Shown: positions 25,637 to 33,326 of the stretch, in pieces
Position numbering within the stretch: the stretch's first letter is position 1
Layout of the letters: every line of letters begins with the position of its first letter
DNA from: Pseudomonas sp.
Lineage (GTDB): Bacteria; Pseudomonadota; Gammaproteobacteria; Pseudomonadales; Pseudomonadaceae
Reading direction: 5' to 3'
Assembly (NCBI GenBank): GCA_030656145.1
Contig: JAUSOF010000057.1
Location: forward strand, 1 to 33,326
DNA: 33,326 nt
Position numbers and translations under genes: made by a program
The notes under the pieces: model-generated
The model's input: the letters and a program-made list of their open reading frames with translations, nothing else
Database searches by the model: none
Told to the model about the DNA's origin: nothing

Positions 25637-26770
25637 CTAACCCTTGGCGGTGCGTTTGGTTTTCTCTGGATCATCGAACGGCAGCGTGTGGGCAATCGCA
25701 CCGACCTGCAGACTGCCTTGCACCTGCAGCGCACAGCCCTGCTCGGCGTAGGGCACATCCAGGCGGGCGATGGCCATGGATTTGCCGGTCAGGCGCGAAT
25801 ACATGGCGCAGGTGATCACCCCCACCTGCTTGCCGTCGGCCCACAGGCTGTCGCCCTCGGCAGCGGCCTGATCGCCGTCGAGCAGGACGCCGAAAATCTT
25901 CAGGCGCTCCTTGCCCTTCAGCCGCGCATGCTCCAGGCCGCCGCGGAACTCGCTCTTGGTTGGCGATACGGTGAAGTCCAGGCCCAGTTCCCACAGGGTG
26001 TCGCCGGCTGGCTGGTCGGCGAAGGGGTACTTCTCCGAGTTGTCGTAGGGGAAGAACAGCAGCGAGCTTTCCACCCGCAGCCAGTCCAGCGCGGTGAACG
26101 GACAAGGGATGATGCCCAGCGTCTTGCCCTGGTCGAGAATGCTGTCCCAGATCAGCGGCGCATCGGCAGCCTTGCAGAAGATTTCATAGCCACGCTCGCC
26201 GGTATAACCGGTGCGCGAAATCATCACCGGGCAGCCGAACAGCTTGGTCTGCACATGGTGGAAATAAGCCAGGTCGCGGATGCCCGGCACATGCTCGGCG
26301 AGAAAATCCACCGCCAGCGGGCCCTGCAGCGAGAGGTCGTGCAGGTCGTCGTCGAACAAAATCGCCACCTGCCGGCCCTGGGCCCAGCGCACCAGCATCT
26401 CGTAGCCGTTGCCGGCACCGTGCACCACCATGAAGGCGTTCGGCCCGGTGCGGTAGATCACGCAGTCATCGACGAACTTACCGGCTTCGTTAAGCAGGGT
26501 GGCGTACACCGACTTGCCCGGATAGACCTTGGAAATATCGCGGCTGGTGGCGTACTCCAGCAGGGACTCGGCATGCGGGCCGACGTAATGCACCTTGCGC
26601 AGCCCGGACACGTCCATCAGGCCGGCGCGGGTGCGGATCGCCTCATGAGCATCGGCCAGGTCGACCGCGGTGTAGGTCCAGGCGGTGCCCATGCCGTTCC
26701 AGTCTTCGAGCGTGGAACCGAGTGCCCGATGCCGTTCGGCAAGGGCGGAAATGCGCCAGGAATTGGCCAT
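25637..26770 (-). CDS. dmmD: dimethylamine demethylase tetrahydrofolate-binding subunit (GcvT-like)
   Basis: 377 residues with AGGAG before the ATG. The whole protein is a GcvT/aminomethyltransferase fold: [35 protein letters not shown] and [14 protein letters not shown]. In the dimethylamine system the product formaldehyde is passed to tetrahydrofolate by this subunit, giving methylene-tetrahydrofolate, which the FolD encoded nearby can use. It is the fourth gene of dmmABCD, 57 bases after dmmC. Similar proteins include DmdA and sarcosine-type demethylases, but the neighbourhood decides for DmmD. It differs from the tdm C-terminal half in sequence though both share the fold. Confidence 0.88.
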   Translation of the reverse strand: MANSWRISALAERHRALGSTLEDWNGMGTAWTYTAVDLADAHEAIRTRAGLMDVSGLRKVHYVGPHAESLLEYATSRDISKVYPGKSVYATLLNEAGKFVDDCVIYRTGPNAFMVVHGAGNGYEMLVRWAQGRQVAILFDDDLHDLSLQGPLAVDFLAEHVPGIRDLAYFHHVQTKLFGCPVMISRTGYTGERGYEIFCKAADAPLIWDSILDQGKTLGIIPCPFTALDWLRVESSLLFFPYDNSEKYPFADQPAGDTLWELGLDFTVSPTKSEFRGGLEHARLKGKERLKIFGVLLDGDQAAAEGDSLWADGKQVGVITCAMYSRLTGKSMAIARLDVPYAEQGCALQVQGSLQVGAIAHTLPFDDPEKTKRTAKG

Positions 26771-26827
26771 GTTGTTCTCCTTTGACAGTGTGGAGGCGCG
26801 CCGCCCGTTGGCCGCACGCCAGACGAA

Positions 26828-27853
26828 TCAGGCGGCGACGACTTCGGGGTCGTACTGGCTGAGCCAGTCGACCACGGTCTGCCGGTAGAGGGTCAGGCCC
26901 TTGTAGTCGGCGATGGCGTCGGGCAGGTCGCGCAATACGCGATGCAGGCGACAGGCCCAGGCCGGATTGCTGGCCAGCTGTTCGAGGCTGATCAGATAGG
27001 TACGGATGCCGAACAGCAGTGCATTACTGCGCGGCAGGCGCGGCATGAACTGCAGCTCGACGCGCAAATGAACCATGCTCGCGACATTTGCCGCGGTGAC
27101 CTGGCTGCGCTCATGCCCCCACTCGTGGAAGGTCTCGGCGGAGGTGTCCATGCGCGGGTTGATGGTCATGGTCCAGTTCAGGCGGCGCACCGGGTGATCG
27201 ACCTGAATGTTCAGCAGGTACTTCAGCGCCCGTTCGAACACGCCCAGCTGGTGGGCCATGGGCACCGGCGCATGCCACTGGGTAAAGCTCATGCCGGCGT
27301 CGAACTTGATCGACCAGTCGGCCGGGCAAGTGACCATGCCGGCGTCCATGAACAGGTTACCGTCGCGCTGATCGAGCAAAGCGAAATCACCCTGGGCCTG
27401 GCGGGTGATGTACTCCAGCGGTTCGCACGGCAAGGTGCTGGCGTCGCCAAAGGTGAAGCGCTGTTCAATGCCCAGCGGGCGGTTGATCCACAGCCACTGG
27501 TCACCATCGCACTGCAATTCGAAGTGCTCGGGGTAGTCGGCAGCCAGGTGGGTCATCAGCATTTCCAGGGTGTCCCAGGCGGCCGGCGCCATGTGCGGCA
27601 TCACCAGGCAACGCTCGGGGTCCTTCTCCAGCACGATGCCACGCTCGGCCATCTCGGACAGGTAGTGCTCGTCGATGTCGAACCAGTGGGCGAAGATCGA
27701 GCCCGGCTCACGCGGTGTGGCCGGTTCGATATTCACCGAGTACATGTAGCTGTCTTCCGGGAACGGAAAGGGAAAGCGGCGAATCGCCTCCGCACTGTTG
27801 CGGTAGCTGAAATCGTCGCGGTAACTTTCCAGCGGCTTGAAAGTGACAGGCAT
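26828..27853 (-). CDS. dmmC: heme-dependent oxidative N-demethylase subunit (DUF3445)
   Basis: 341 residues with AGGAG six bases before the ATG. It belongs to the DUF3445 family, a PAS-fold heme protein that was shown in P. mendocina to be the catalytic subunit converting dimethylamine to methylamine with O2. Typical pieces are FPFPFPEDSYMYSVNIEP, ADWSIKFDAGMSFTQWHAPV, MTINPRMDTSAETFHEWGH and LRVELQFMPRLPRSNALLFG. Electrons should come from the neighbouring DmmB. Nine bases separate it from dmmB, so the operon is tight. The heme ligand cannot be fixed from sequence alone. Confidence 0.92.
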   Translation of the reverse strand: MPVTFKPLESYRDDFSYRNSAEAIRRFPFPFPEDSYMYSVNIEPATPREPGSIFAHWFDIDEHYLSEMAERGIVLEKDPERCLVMPHMAPAAWDTLEMLMTHLAADYPEHFELQCDGDQWLWINRPLGIEQRFTFGDASTLPCEPLEYITRQAQGDFALLDQRDGNLFMDAGMVTCPADWSIKFDAGMSFTQWHAPVPMAHQLGVFERALKYLLNIQVDHPVRRLNWTMTINPRMDTSAETFHEWGHERSQVTAANVASMVHLRVELQFMPRLPRSNALLFGIRTYLISLEQLASNPAWACRLHRVLRDLPDAIADYKGLTLYRQTVVDWLSQYDPEVVAA

Positions 27854-27862
27854 GGTGAACTC

Positions 27863-28807
27863 CTAAAGGTCGAGCAACAGCGCGCTGCCGCAAAGGCCAC
27901 GCGAGACACAAGGCATGAGGGTGGTGCTGCGCTCGGCAGCAGACAGGAAGGCGTCGCGGTGCTCCACGGCGCCGTCCAGGTAGGCGGTGGCACATTGGCC
28001 GCAGACCCCGCCGCGACACAGGCTAGGCACCTCGACACCGGCCTGTTCGAGGGCTTCGAGCAGGCTGAAATCGCTGCCCACCTCAATCGCCCGGCCACTG
28101 CGCGCCAGCTGCGCGACAAATGGCTGGCCAGGCTCGGGCGAGGCGAACACCTCCCAGTGCACGCGGCTGGCCGGCCAACCGAGTTTCGCCGCTTGCTCGC
28201 GCACCGCGGCGATCAGGCTCGCCGGCCCACACACGTAAACGTGGGTGCCCAACGGCTGGTCGCCGAGCAGCGCAGCGAGGTCGAGAAAGCGGCCGGCCTC
28301 GGCGTCATAGCTGTGCAGTCGTGCCCCTAGGCTGACTCGCAGGCTGTCCAGGTAGGCATCGGTGAGGCCGCCACGGAACGCGTAGTGCAGGCTGAAGCTG
28401 GCAGCGCGCCCCTGCAGTTCCGGCAAATAGGAGAGAAACGGGGTGATGCCGATACCGCCGGCAATCAGCAGGTGGTGACGCGCCAGCGAACTCGGTGCGA
28501 ACAGGTTGGCCGGCGGCGACAGCTGCAAGCGATCGCCCGCCTTGACCTGCTCATGCATGAAGCGCGAGCCGCCGCGCGACTCGTCCTGCAGGCGCACGGC
28601 GATGCGGTAGCGCTGGCGGTCGGCCGGGTCACCGAGCAACGAATAGGCGTTGCGCAGGCTGCGCTCGCCGAGCGGCATATGCACCACCACATGGCTGCCG
28701 GAGGAGAACCCGGGCAACTGCCCCTGCACCGGTTCGAAGGTGAATTCACGCACCACCGGGGTCAGTTGGCGCACGGCGGCAACCCGTACTTCAATCGCTG
28801 CACTCAT
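27863..28807 (-). CDS. dmmB: dimethylamine monooxygenase reductase subunit (FNR plus 2Fe-2S)
   Basis: 314 residues from the ATG at 28807, which overlaps the dmmA stop by four bases; longer upstream frames run through dmmA and are not real. The order is that of phthalate-dioxygenase-reductase proteins: flavin site RNAYS (52-56), NAD(P) site GGIGITP (117-123), and a C-terminal plant-type 2Fe-2S domain with Cys264, Cys269, Cys272 and Cys300 (SLCRGGVCGQC, MPCVSR). It carries electrons from NAD(P)H to the heme subunit DmmC. All cofactor residues are intact. Confidence 0.93.
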   Translation of the reverse strand: MSAAIEVRVAAVRQLTPVVREFTFEPVQGQLPGFSSGSHVVVHMPLGERSLRNAYSLLGDPADRQRYRIAVRLQDESRGGSRFMHEQVKAGDRLQLSPPANLFAPSSLARHHLLIAGGIGITPFLSYLPELQGRAASFSLHYAFRGGLTDAYLDSLRVSLGARLHSYDAEAGRFLDLAALLGDQPLGTHVYVCGPASLIAAVREQAAKLGWPASRVHWEVFASPEPGQPFVAQLARSGRAIEVGSDFSLLEALEQAGVEVPSLCRGGVCGQCATAYLDGAVEHRDAFLSAAERSTTLMPCVSRGLCGSALLLDL

Positions 28808-29364
28808 GGCCGGGCCTCTCCATGCAGGTTGTCTGGATCGACGCAAACGCCCATGTAGGCGCCGAGTCGCTGGGAAAAGTGCGCACGCACCAGCAAGCGC
28901 ACGCCGCAGCACGCGCAGGCCACCTCGGCCTCGTCGGCGATGTCCTGCAGGGTGAAGCAATGCACGCAGTACAGCCGGCGCCGCGCACCGAGGCGGAACA
29001 GCTCGACCTCCTCGCCCTGCAGCCCGGCCTGGCGCGCGATCGCGCAGCACTGCCAGATAAAAGACTCATCGCCACACAGGTACAGGCGGGTGCCGACCGG
29101 TGCGGTGCGCAGCAGCGCCCGCAACTGGTGCTCGAGTGCCGCCTGCGCAGCGAACAGCTCACCGCCCTCGCCCGCCCCGCGGCTGTCGCCCAGCGCCAGC
29201 ACCTGCAAGGGTTCGGCATGGGCCTGCAAGGCCGCGCGCAGCGCATCGACCTCGGCATGCTCGAGGGTCTGGCTGACCAGCAGCCGCCGGGTCGCCGGCA
29301 GCTCATGCGGCTGGCGTTGGTAGACCGGTGTACTGAACAGCGGTTGTACCGCTTGCGTACTCAT
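28804..29364 (-). CDS. dmmA: dimethylamine monooxygenase subunit DmmA
   Basis: 186 residues, AGGAGG six bases before the ATG. The protein matches the small DmmA subunit known from Ruegeria and Pseudomonas. The middle part resembles an FNR NAD-binding piece (GTRLYLCGDESFIWQCC, residues 91-107). Near the end two Cys knuckles, Cys133-x2-Cys136 (YCVHC) and Cys150-x2-Cys153 (CACC), should hold zinc or iron. Its exact task in the complex is less clear than that of the other subunits. First gene of dmmABCD, about 85 bases after the predicted sigma-54 start. Confidence 0.9.
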   Translation of the reverse strand: MSTQAVQPLFSTPVYQRQPHELPATRRLLVSQTLEHAEVDALRAALQAHAEPLQVLALGDSRGAGEGGELFAAQAALEHQLRALLRTAPVGTRLYLCGDESFIWQCCAIARQAGLQGEEVELFRLGARRRLYCVHCFTLQDIADEAEVACACCGVRLLVRAHFSQRLGAYMGVCVDPDNLHGEARP

Positions 29365-29459
29365 GAAAAGCCTCCTGTGCAGCGTGCCTATTCATCTATG
29401 GAGAAGTATTTCGCCCTGCAATTTAATTCTCAGCAGGAACAATTTGTTCCTTAAAAGAA

Positions 29460-29475
29460 AGCATGGAATGTGCCA
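29460..29475 (-). promoter_or_regulatory. sigma-54 promoter for dmmABCD
   Basis: On the minus strand TGGCACATTCCATGCT has the full TGGCAC box and TGCT at the right distance (GG and GC 12 bases apart). Expected start is near 29449, about 85 bases before dmmA. Confidence 0.7.
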
Positions 29476-29633
29476 TAAATTTTTAACTGGTTGATTTACA
29501 AGGGTTAGATTTTCAAGATAGCTGCACGGCAGGTCGCAGCGCCCACCACCACGGAAAAACCCTGCACAAAAGCCGGTCACAGCACTGCGCACCGCGCCGT
29601 AACGGCGCAAAAAGGGGCCCGCAGACAACGCAA

Positions 29634-29657
29634 AACGCCGGGCAAAAGCCCGGCGTT
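29634..29657 (-). terminator. terminator hairpin after amt
   Basis: Perfect 10-bp arms AACGCCGGGC and GCCCGGCGTT with a four-base loop; on the minus strand the stem is followed by TTGCGTTG, a short T-rich tail. It separates the mgsC-folD-amt unit from dmm. Confidence 0.7.
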
Positions 29658-29678
29658 GATTGCCCGCAACACTGTTTT

Positions 29679-30998
29679 CTAGCTGTATGCCCGCTCGTTG
29701 TGCTCGGCCAGATCGAGCCCCATTTCCTCCTCCTCCGGGGTCACCCGCAGGCCGATGCTCAGGTCGAGCAGCTTGAGAATCAGCCAGCTGATACCGAAGC
29801 AGTAGACGAAAGTGAACAGCACGCTTTTGATCTGCGCCCAGACCTGGGGCAGCATCTCGCTGCCTTCGACATACCCGCCCAGCGACGGCGAGCAGAACAC
29901 CCCGGTGAGGATGGCGCCGACGATGCCGCCGATCCCGTGCAGACCGAATACATCGATGCTGTCGTCGTAGCCCAGGCGTTGCTTGAGCTGGGTGACCGCG
30001 AAGAAGCACAGGATGCCGCTGATAAAGCCGATGGCCAGCGCCCCGCCAGGGCCGACATAGGCGCAGGCCGGGGTGATCGCCACCAGGCCGGACAGCGCCC
30101 CGGACGCCAGGCCCAGGGCACTGGCGCGACCGGTCTTGATCACCTCGACCAGCATCCAGCCGACAATCCCGGCGCAGGCACCCAGCTGGGTGGCGAGCAT
30201 GACCACGCCGGACAACTCGCCGACACCCGCCACCGAGCCGACGTTGAAGCCGAACCAGCCCACCCACAGCAACGCCGCACCGGTCAGCGCGAGCGGCAGG
30301 TTATGCGGCTTCATCGCCACGTGCGGGTAACCCTTGCGCTTGCCGAGCATGATGCAGGCCGCCAACGCGGCCACCCCGGCATTGATGTGCACCGCGGTGC
30401 CACCGGCAAAGTCGAGCACGCCCCAGTTGTGCATCAGGGCGCCCGGCCCGCCCCAGACCATATGGGCCATGGGCGCATAGACAAAGGTGAACCACAGCGC
30501 CATGAACAGCAGCGCCGCGGTGAACTTCATGCGTTCGGCAAACGCCCCGGCGATCAGCATCGGGGTGATGATTGCGAAACTAAGCTGAAAGGTGATGAAC
30601 ACTCCCTCCGGCATGCCCAGCACCAGGCTGTCGGCCTGCAGGCCGGCGAGCATCGCCCGCTCCAGACCGCCGACAAAGCTGCTGACGTTGTACTCGCCTT
30701 CGACCATGCCGGTGGTGTCGACCACCAGGCTGTAGCCATACAGCACCCACAACACACCGATCACTCCGGCGGCGCCCAGGCATTGGGTGAACACTGACAG
30801 CATGTTCTTGGCCCGCAGCATGCCACCGTAAAACAACGCCAGGCCGGGCAGGCACATACAGATCACCAGCACGGTGGCGGTCATCATCCAGGCGGTCACG
30901 CCAGTATCCAGCGCGGCCTCATCCGCCAGCGCCAGCGGGGCGCACAGCATCAGGGCCAAGACACCGCCCCAGGCGCGCGCAACTCTATTGATCAACAT
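29679..30998 (-). CDS. amt: ammonium transporter, canonical Amt
   Basis: 439 residues from the ATG at 30998, with AAGGAG upstream; a TTG six bases earlier is less likely. It has a cleavable signal peptide (LALMLCAPLALADEA) as in E. coli AmtB and 11 spans. Pore residues are standard: Asp196 and His204 in VLDFAGGTAVHINAG, His354 in FGLHGIGG, and ITPMLIAGAFAERMKF. The C-terminal tail LRVTPEEEEMGLDLAEHNE is the type that contacts GlnK. It follows folD with a gap of about 36 bases and so is probably in the mgsC operon. It likely takes up ammonium, perhaps also methylammonium. No glnK is adjacent. Confidence 0.93.
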   Translation of the reverse strand: MLINRVARAWGGVLALMLCAPLALADEAALDTGVTAWMMTATVLVICMCLPGLALFYGGMLRAKNMLSVFTQCLGAAGVIGVLWVLYGYSLVVDTTGMVEGEYNVSSFVGGLERAMLAGLQADSLVLGMPEGVFITFQLSFAIITPMLIAGAFAERMKFTAALLFMALWFTFVYAPMAHMVWGGPGALMHNWGVLDFAGGTAVHINAGVAALAACIMLGKRKGYPHVAMKPHNLPLALTGAALLWVGWFGFNVGSVAGVGELSGVVMLATQLGACAGIVGWMLVEVIKTGRASALGLASGALSGLVAITPACAYVGPGGALAIGFISGILCFFAVTQLKQRLGYDDSIDVFGLHGIGGIVGAILTGVFCSPSLGGYVEGSEMLPQVWAQIKSVLFTFVYCFGISWLILKLLDLSIGLRVTPEEEEMGLDLAEHNERAYS

Positions 30999-31034
30999 CG
31001 GCAAGCTCCTTAATCAGTGGCCCGAACAAAGGCC

Positions 31035-31934
31035 CTAAACAGTGGTAAAGCAGCCGTTCTGCGCCGCTTCCAGGGTGTTTTCCAACAAGCAGGCAATGGT
31101 CATTGGGCCGACGCCACCGGGCACCGGGGTAATCCAGCTGGCACGGGTGCGCGCCTCGGCAAAGCACACATCGCCAGTCAGCGTGCCGTCGGCCAGGCGG
31201 TTGATGCCGACATCCAGCACCACTGCGCCGGGCTTGATCCACTCGCCCTTGACCAACCCCGGCACCCCGGTGGCGACCACCAGGATGTCGGCCTGACGAA
31301 CCAGATTCGGCAGATCGCGGGTGTTCTTGTGCGCCACCACCACGGTCGCCTCGGCGTGCAACAACTCAAGCGCCATCGGCCGACCGACAATGGTCGAGGC
31401 ACCGATCACCACCGCCAGCTTGCCGCGGCAGTCGATCTGCGCACTGCCGAGCAGACGCATGCAGCCTTTCGGCGTACAGGGGCGCAATGCCGGGAAGCCG
31501 GCCGCCAGACGCCCAAGGTTTTCCGGGTGGAAGCCGTCAACGTCCTTGCCCGGCTGAATCCGCGCCAGCACGCGCTGCACGTTGATCTGCGCGGGCAGCG
31601 GCAGTTGCACGAGAATCCCGTGCACCTGCGGATCGGCATTGAGCCGGTCGAGCAGTGCCAACAGCTCGGCTTCCGAAGTCTGTGCGCACAGACGATGGCT
31701 GAAGGAGCGAATACCCGCCTCCTCACAGGCCGTGATCTTGTGCTGCACATAAACCTGCGACGCCGGATCCGCACCGACCAGCACCACGGCCAGGCCGGGC
31801 ACCTTACCGCCATGGGCAATGTGCTCGGCGACCTCGGCGGCCACCCTGGCGCGCACCTGCAGCGCCAGGCCGCGACCATCGAGCAGGCGCGCACTGGTGT
31901 GTTCTACCGGACGCTCAACGCTGGTCGCTTGCAT
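31035..31934 (-). CDS. folD: FolD, methylene-tetrahydrofolate dehydrogenase/cyclohydrolase
   Basis: 299 residues, slightly longer than usual (about 285) because of an N-terminal lead [14 protein letters not shown]. It oxidises 5,10-methylene-tetrahydrofolate to formyl-tetrahydrofolate, making NADPH. Seen: the catalytic YVQHK with [32 protein letters not shown], the NADP loop [11 protein letters not shown] and [16 protein letters not shown]. The ATG lies one base after the mgsC stop, so the two are coupled. In this cluster it would process one-carbon units made by Tdm and DmmD, and it is probably additional to a housekeeping folD elsewhere, which is inference. Confidence 0.96.
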   Translation of the reverse strand: MQATSVERPVEHTSARLLDGRGLALQVRARVAAEVAEHIAHGGKVPGLAVVLVGADPASQVYVQHKITACEEAGIRSFSHRLCAQTSEAELLALLDRLNADPQVHGILVQLPLPAQINVQRVLARIQPGKDVDGFHPENLGRLAAGFPALRPCTPKGCMRLLGSAQIDCRGKLAVVIGASTIVGRPMALELLHAEATVVVAHKNTRDLPNLVRQADILVVATGVPGLVKGEWIKPGAVVLDVGINRLADGTLTGDVCFAEARTRASWITPVPGGVGPMTIACLLENTLEAAQNGCFTTV

Positions 31935-31935
31935 G

Positions 31936-33264
31936 CTAGTAACCCTGCCCCTGGCCCGGCACCCAGCGGGTACCGGCCAATGGCACGCGGGCCATGGCCG
32001 CGGACTCGACGGTCAGCGCCACCAGATCCTCGGGATCGAGGTTGAGCAGGTGCGACTTGCCGCAGGCGCGGGCCATGGTCTGTGCCTCCAGCACCAGCAC
32101 GCGCAGGTAGTTGGCCAGGCGCCGACCGCCCTCGATCGGATCCAGGCGCTTGGCCAGCTCCGGATCCTGGGTGGTAATGCCGGCCGGGTCCTGGCCGTTC
32201 TGCCAGTCGTCGTAGAAGCCGGCAGCGGAACCGATTTTCTTCAGTTCTTCATCCAGGCGCGGGTGGTTGTCGCCGAGAGCAATCAGTGCCGCGGTGCCAA
32301 TCGCCACCGCATCCGCGCCCATGGCCATGGCCTTGGCCACGTCGGCGCCGGTGCGGATACCACCGGAGACGATCAGTTGCACCTTGCGGTGCATGTCCAT
32401 CTCCTGCAGCGCCTGCACGGCTTGCGGAATGGCGCAGAGAATCGGGATGCCGACGTGCTCGATAAACACTTCCTGGGTCGCCGCGGTGCCGCCCTGCATG
32501 CCGTCGAGCACGATCACATCGGCACCGGCCTTGACCGCCAGCTTGACGTCGTAATACGGGCGACTGGCGCCGATCTTCACGTAGATCGGTTTTTCCCAGT
32601 CGGTGATCTCACGGATCTCGGCGATCTTGATCGCCAGGTCATCCGGGCCGGTCCAGTCCGGGTGACGGCAGGCGCTGCGCTGGTCGACGCCGACCGGCAG
32701 GGTGCGCATACCGGCCACCCGCTCGGTGACTTTCATGCCCAGCAGCATGCCGCCACCGCCCGGCTTGGCGCCCTGACCGAGGACGATCTCGATGGCGTCG
32801 GCCTTGCGCAAATCATCCGGGTTCATGCCGTAACGCGACGGCAGGTATTGATAGACCAGGTGCTGCGACTGACCACGCTCTTCCGGGGTCATGCCGCCGT
32901 CGCCAGTGGTGGTGCTGGTGCCGGCGATGGTCGCGCCGCGGCCCAGGGCTTCCTTGGCGTTGGCCGAGAGTGCGCCGAAACTCATGCCGGCGATGGTCAC
33001 CGGGATTTTCAGGTGGATCGGCTTCTTGGCGAAGCGATTGCCGAGGATCACATCGGTGCCGCACTTCTCGCGGTAGCCTTCCAGCGGGTAGCGCGACATG
33101 GAGGCGCCGAGCAGCAGCAGGTCATCAAAATGCGGCACCTTGCGCTTGGTGCCACCGCCGCGGATGTCGTAGATGCCGGTTTCCGCGGCGCGCTGGATTT
33201 CCTGGATGGTCAGACGGTCGAAGGTGGCGGATTCGCGCAGCACCGGTGGGGTTTTATCGCTCAT
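31936..33264 (-). CDS. mgsC: N-methylglutamate synthase large subunit (FMN-binding glutamate-synthase-like)
   Basis: 442 residues, AGGAG seven bases before the ATG. It is the FMN-barrel domain of glutamate synthase as a separate protein: [36 protein letters not shown], the flavin region [11 protein letters not shown] and [20 protein letters not shown]. As MgsC it would join methylamine to glutamate, giving N-methylglutamate, together with MgsA and MgsB, which are not visible here. The spot where GltB carries the three Fe-S cysteines reads [16 protein letters not shown], without Cys, so that cluster seems absent. Its location with folD, amt and dmm decides for MgsC over ordinary glutamate synthase. 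A REP lies 30 bases upstream. Confidence 0.87.
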   Translation of the reverse strand: MSDKTPPVLRESATFDRLTIQEIQRAAETGIYDIRGGGTKRKVPHFDDLLLLGASMSRYPLEGYREKCGTDVILGNRFAKKPIHLKIPVTIAGMSFGALSANAKEALGRGATIAGTSTTTGDGGMTPEERGQSQHLVYQYLPSRYGMNPDDLRKADAIEIVLGQGAKPGGGGMLLGMKVTERVAGMRTLPVGVDQRSACRHPDWTGPDDLAIKIAEIREITDWEKPIYVKIGASRPYYDVKLAVKAGADVIVLDGMQGGTAATQEVFIEHVGIPILCAIPQAVQALQEMDMHRKVQLIVSGGIRTGADVAKAMAMGADAVAIGTAALIALGDNHPRLDEELKKIGSAAGFYDDWQNGQDPAGITTQDPELAKRLDPIEGGRRLANYLRVLVLEAQTMARACGKSHLLNLDPEDLVALTVESAAMARVPLAGTRWVPGQGQGY

Positions 33265-33293
33265 GGAAAGCTCCTCGAAATAGGCAATCCGCT

Positions 33294-33326
33294 GTAGGAG
33301 CGGGCCATGCCCGCGAAACGCTTCGC
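33294..33326. repeat. REP element, cut by window end
   Basis: The first arm GTAGGAGCGGGCCATGCC and following bases equal the left arm of the REP at 14520; six loop bases (AACGCT) and the first bases of the returning arm are seen before the window ends. Confidence 0.85.

Larger units (their letters stand above)
29365..29678. promoter_or_regulatory. region between amt and dmmA
   Basis: 314 bases with no gene. From right to left: the amt terminator (29634-29657), a second hairpin GCGCCG-TAA-CGGCGC (29594-29608), the sigma-54 promoter (29460-29475) and, at the predicted start point, the perfect inverted repeat AGGAACA-ATT-TGTTCCT (29435-29451), which may be a regulator site. Confidence 0.65.

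Noticed and set aside
26942..28330. 462-codon plus-strand frame opposite dmmB and dmmC
   Set aside because: Both dmm genes are conserved with cofactor motifs; the opposite frame has no recognisable domain.
29700..33297. Long plus-strand frames opposite amt, folD and mgsC
   Set aside because: Shadows of three well-identified genes, with biased His/Asp/Arg-rich composition.

Overview
The window looks like a chromosome segment of a Pseudomonas of the mendocina/oleovorans/alcaligenes type. The reasons are a TtgR/TtgABC efflux locus very close to the P. putida one, GC-rich codon use, Pseudomonas-style REP hairpins (about 14520, 25502 and 33294), and a methylated-amine gene set of the kind known from P. 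mendocina and marine Roseobacters. The genus is inferred from remembered families, not from a search.

Region 1 (1-1676) is the right-hand end of an integrated island. It holds the C-terminal part of a WYL-domain regulator, a decayed pRiA4b ORF-3-like gene, a possible 32-residue membrane peptide and an AT-rich stretch. It ends in a 19-base copy of the 3' end of tmRNA (ssrA) followed by a strong terminator. No tmRNA body is visible, so I read this as the distal att site of an element inserted in ssrA, whose intact gene should lie left of the window.

Region 2 (1677-5950) is accessory and partly decayed. It has a gene remnant broken by a 41-bp hairpin-forming insertion, a toxin-first hipA-hipB pair with an overlapping stop/start, about 0.9 kb without genes, a 5'-truncated Fic gene and another gene-poor stretch.

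Region 3 (5951-14460) holds an old-yellow-enzyme reductase with an ArsR-type regulator. Next comes ttgR, divergent from ttgA-ttgB-ttgC, an RND pump with a recognisable operator between them.

Region 4 (14654-33326) is a nearly continuous methylated-amine utilisation locus. A NarX/NarL-like soluble kinase, response regulator and PAS-only protein (minus strand) lie divergent from tmm (trimethylamine to TMAO) and tdm (TMAO to dimethylamine plus formaldehyde). These are followed by a PAS-chemoreceptor-tip protein, a divergent Amt channel, a 57-residue membrane protein and a B3/B4-domain protein. Converging from the right are mgsC-folD-amt and then dmmA-dmmB-dmmC-dmmD (dimethylamine to methylamine, formaldehyde captured on tetrahydrofolate), and an SMR-type exporter. 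mgsC is one subunit of N-methylglutamate synthase, which takes methylamine onward; mgsA, mgsB, gmaS and mgd genes are not in the window and probably lie beyond base 33326. FolD would oxidise the methylene-tetrahydrofolate made by Tdm and DmmD. Sigma-54-type -24/-12 sequences precede the first amt and dmmA, suggesting nitrogen control. A NarL-like 7-2-7 palindrome sits between the kinase gene and tmm.
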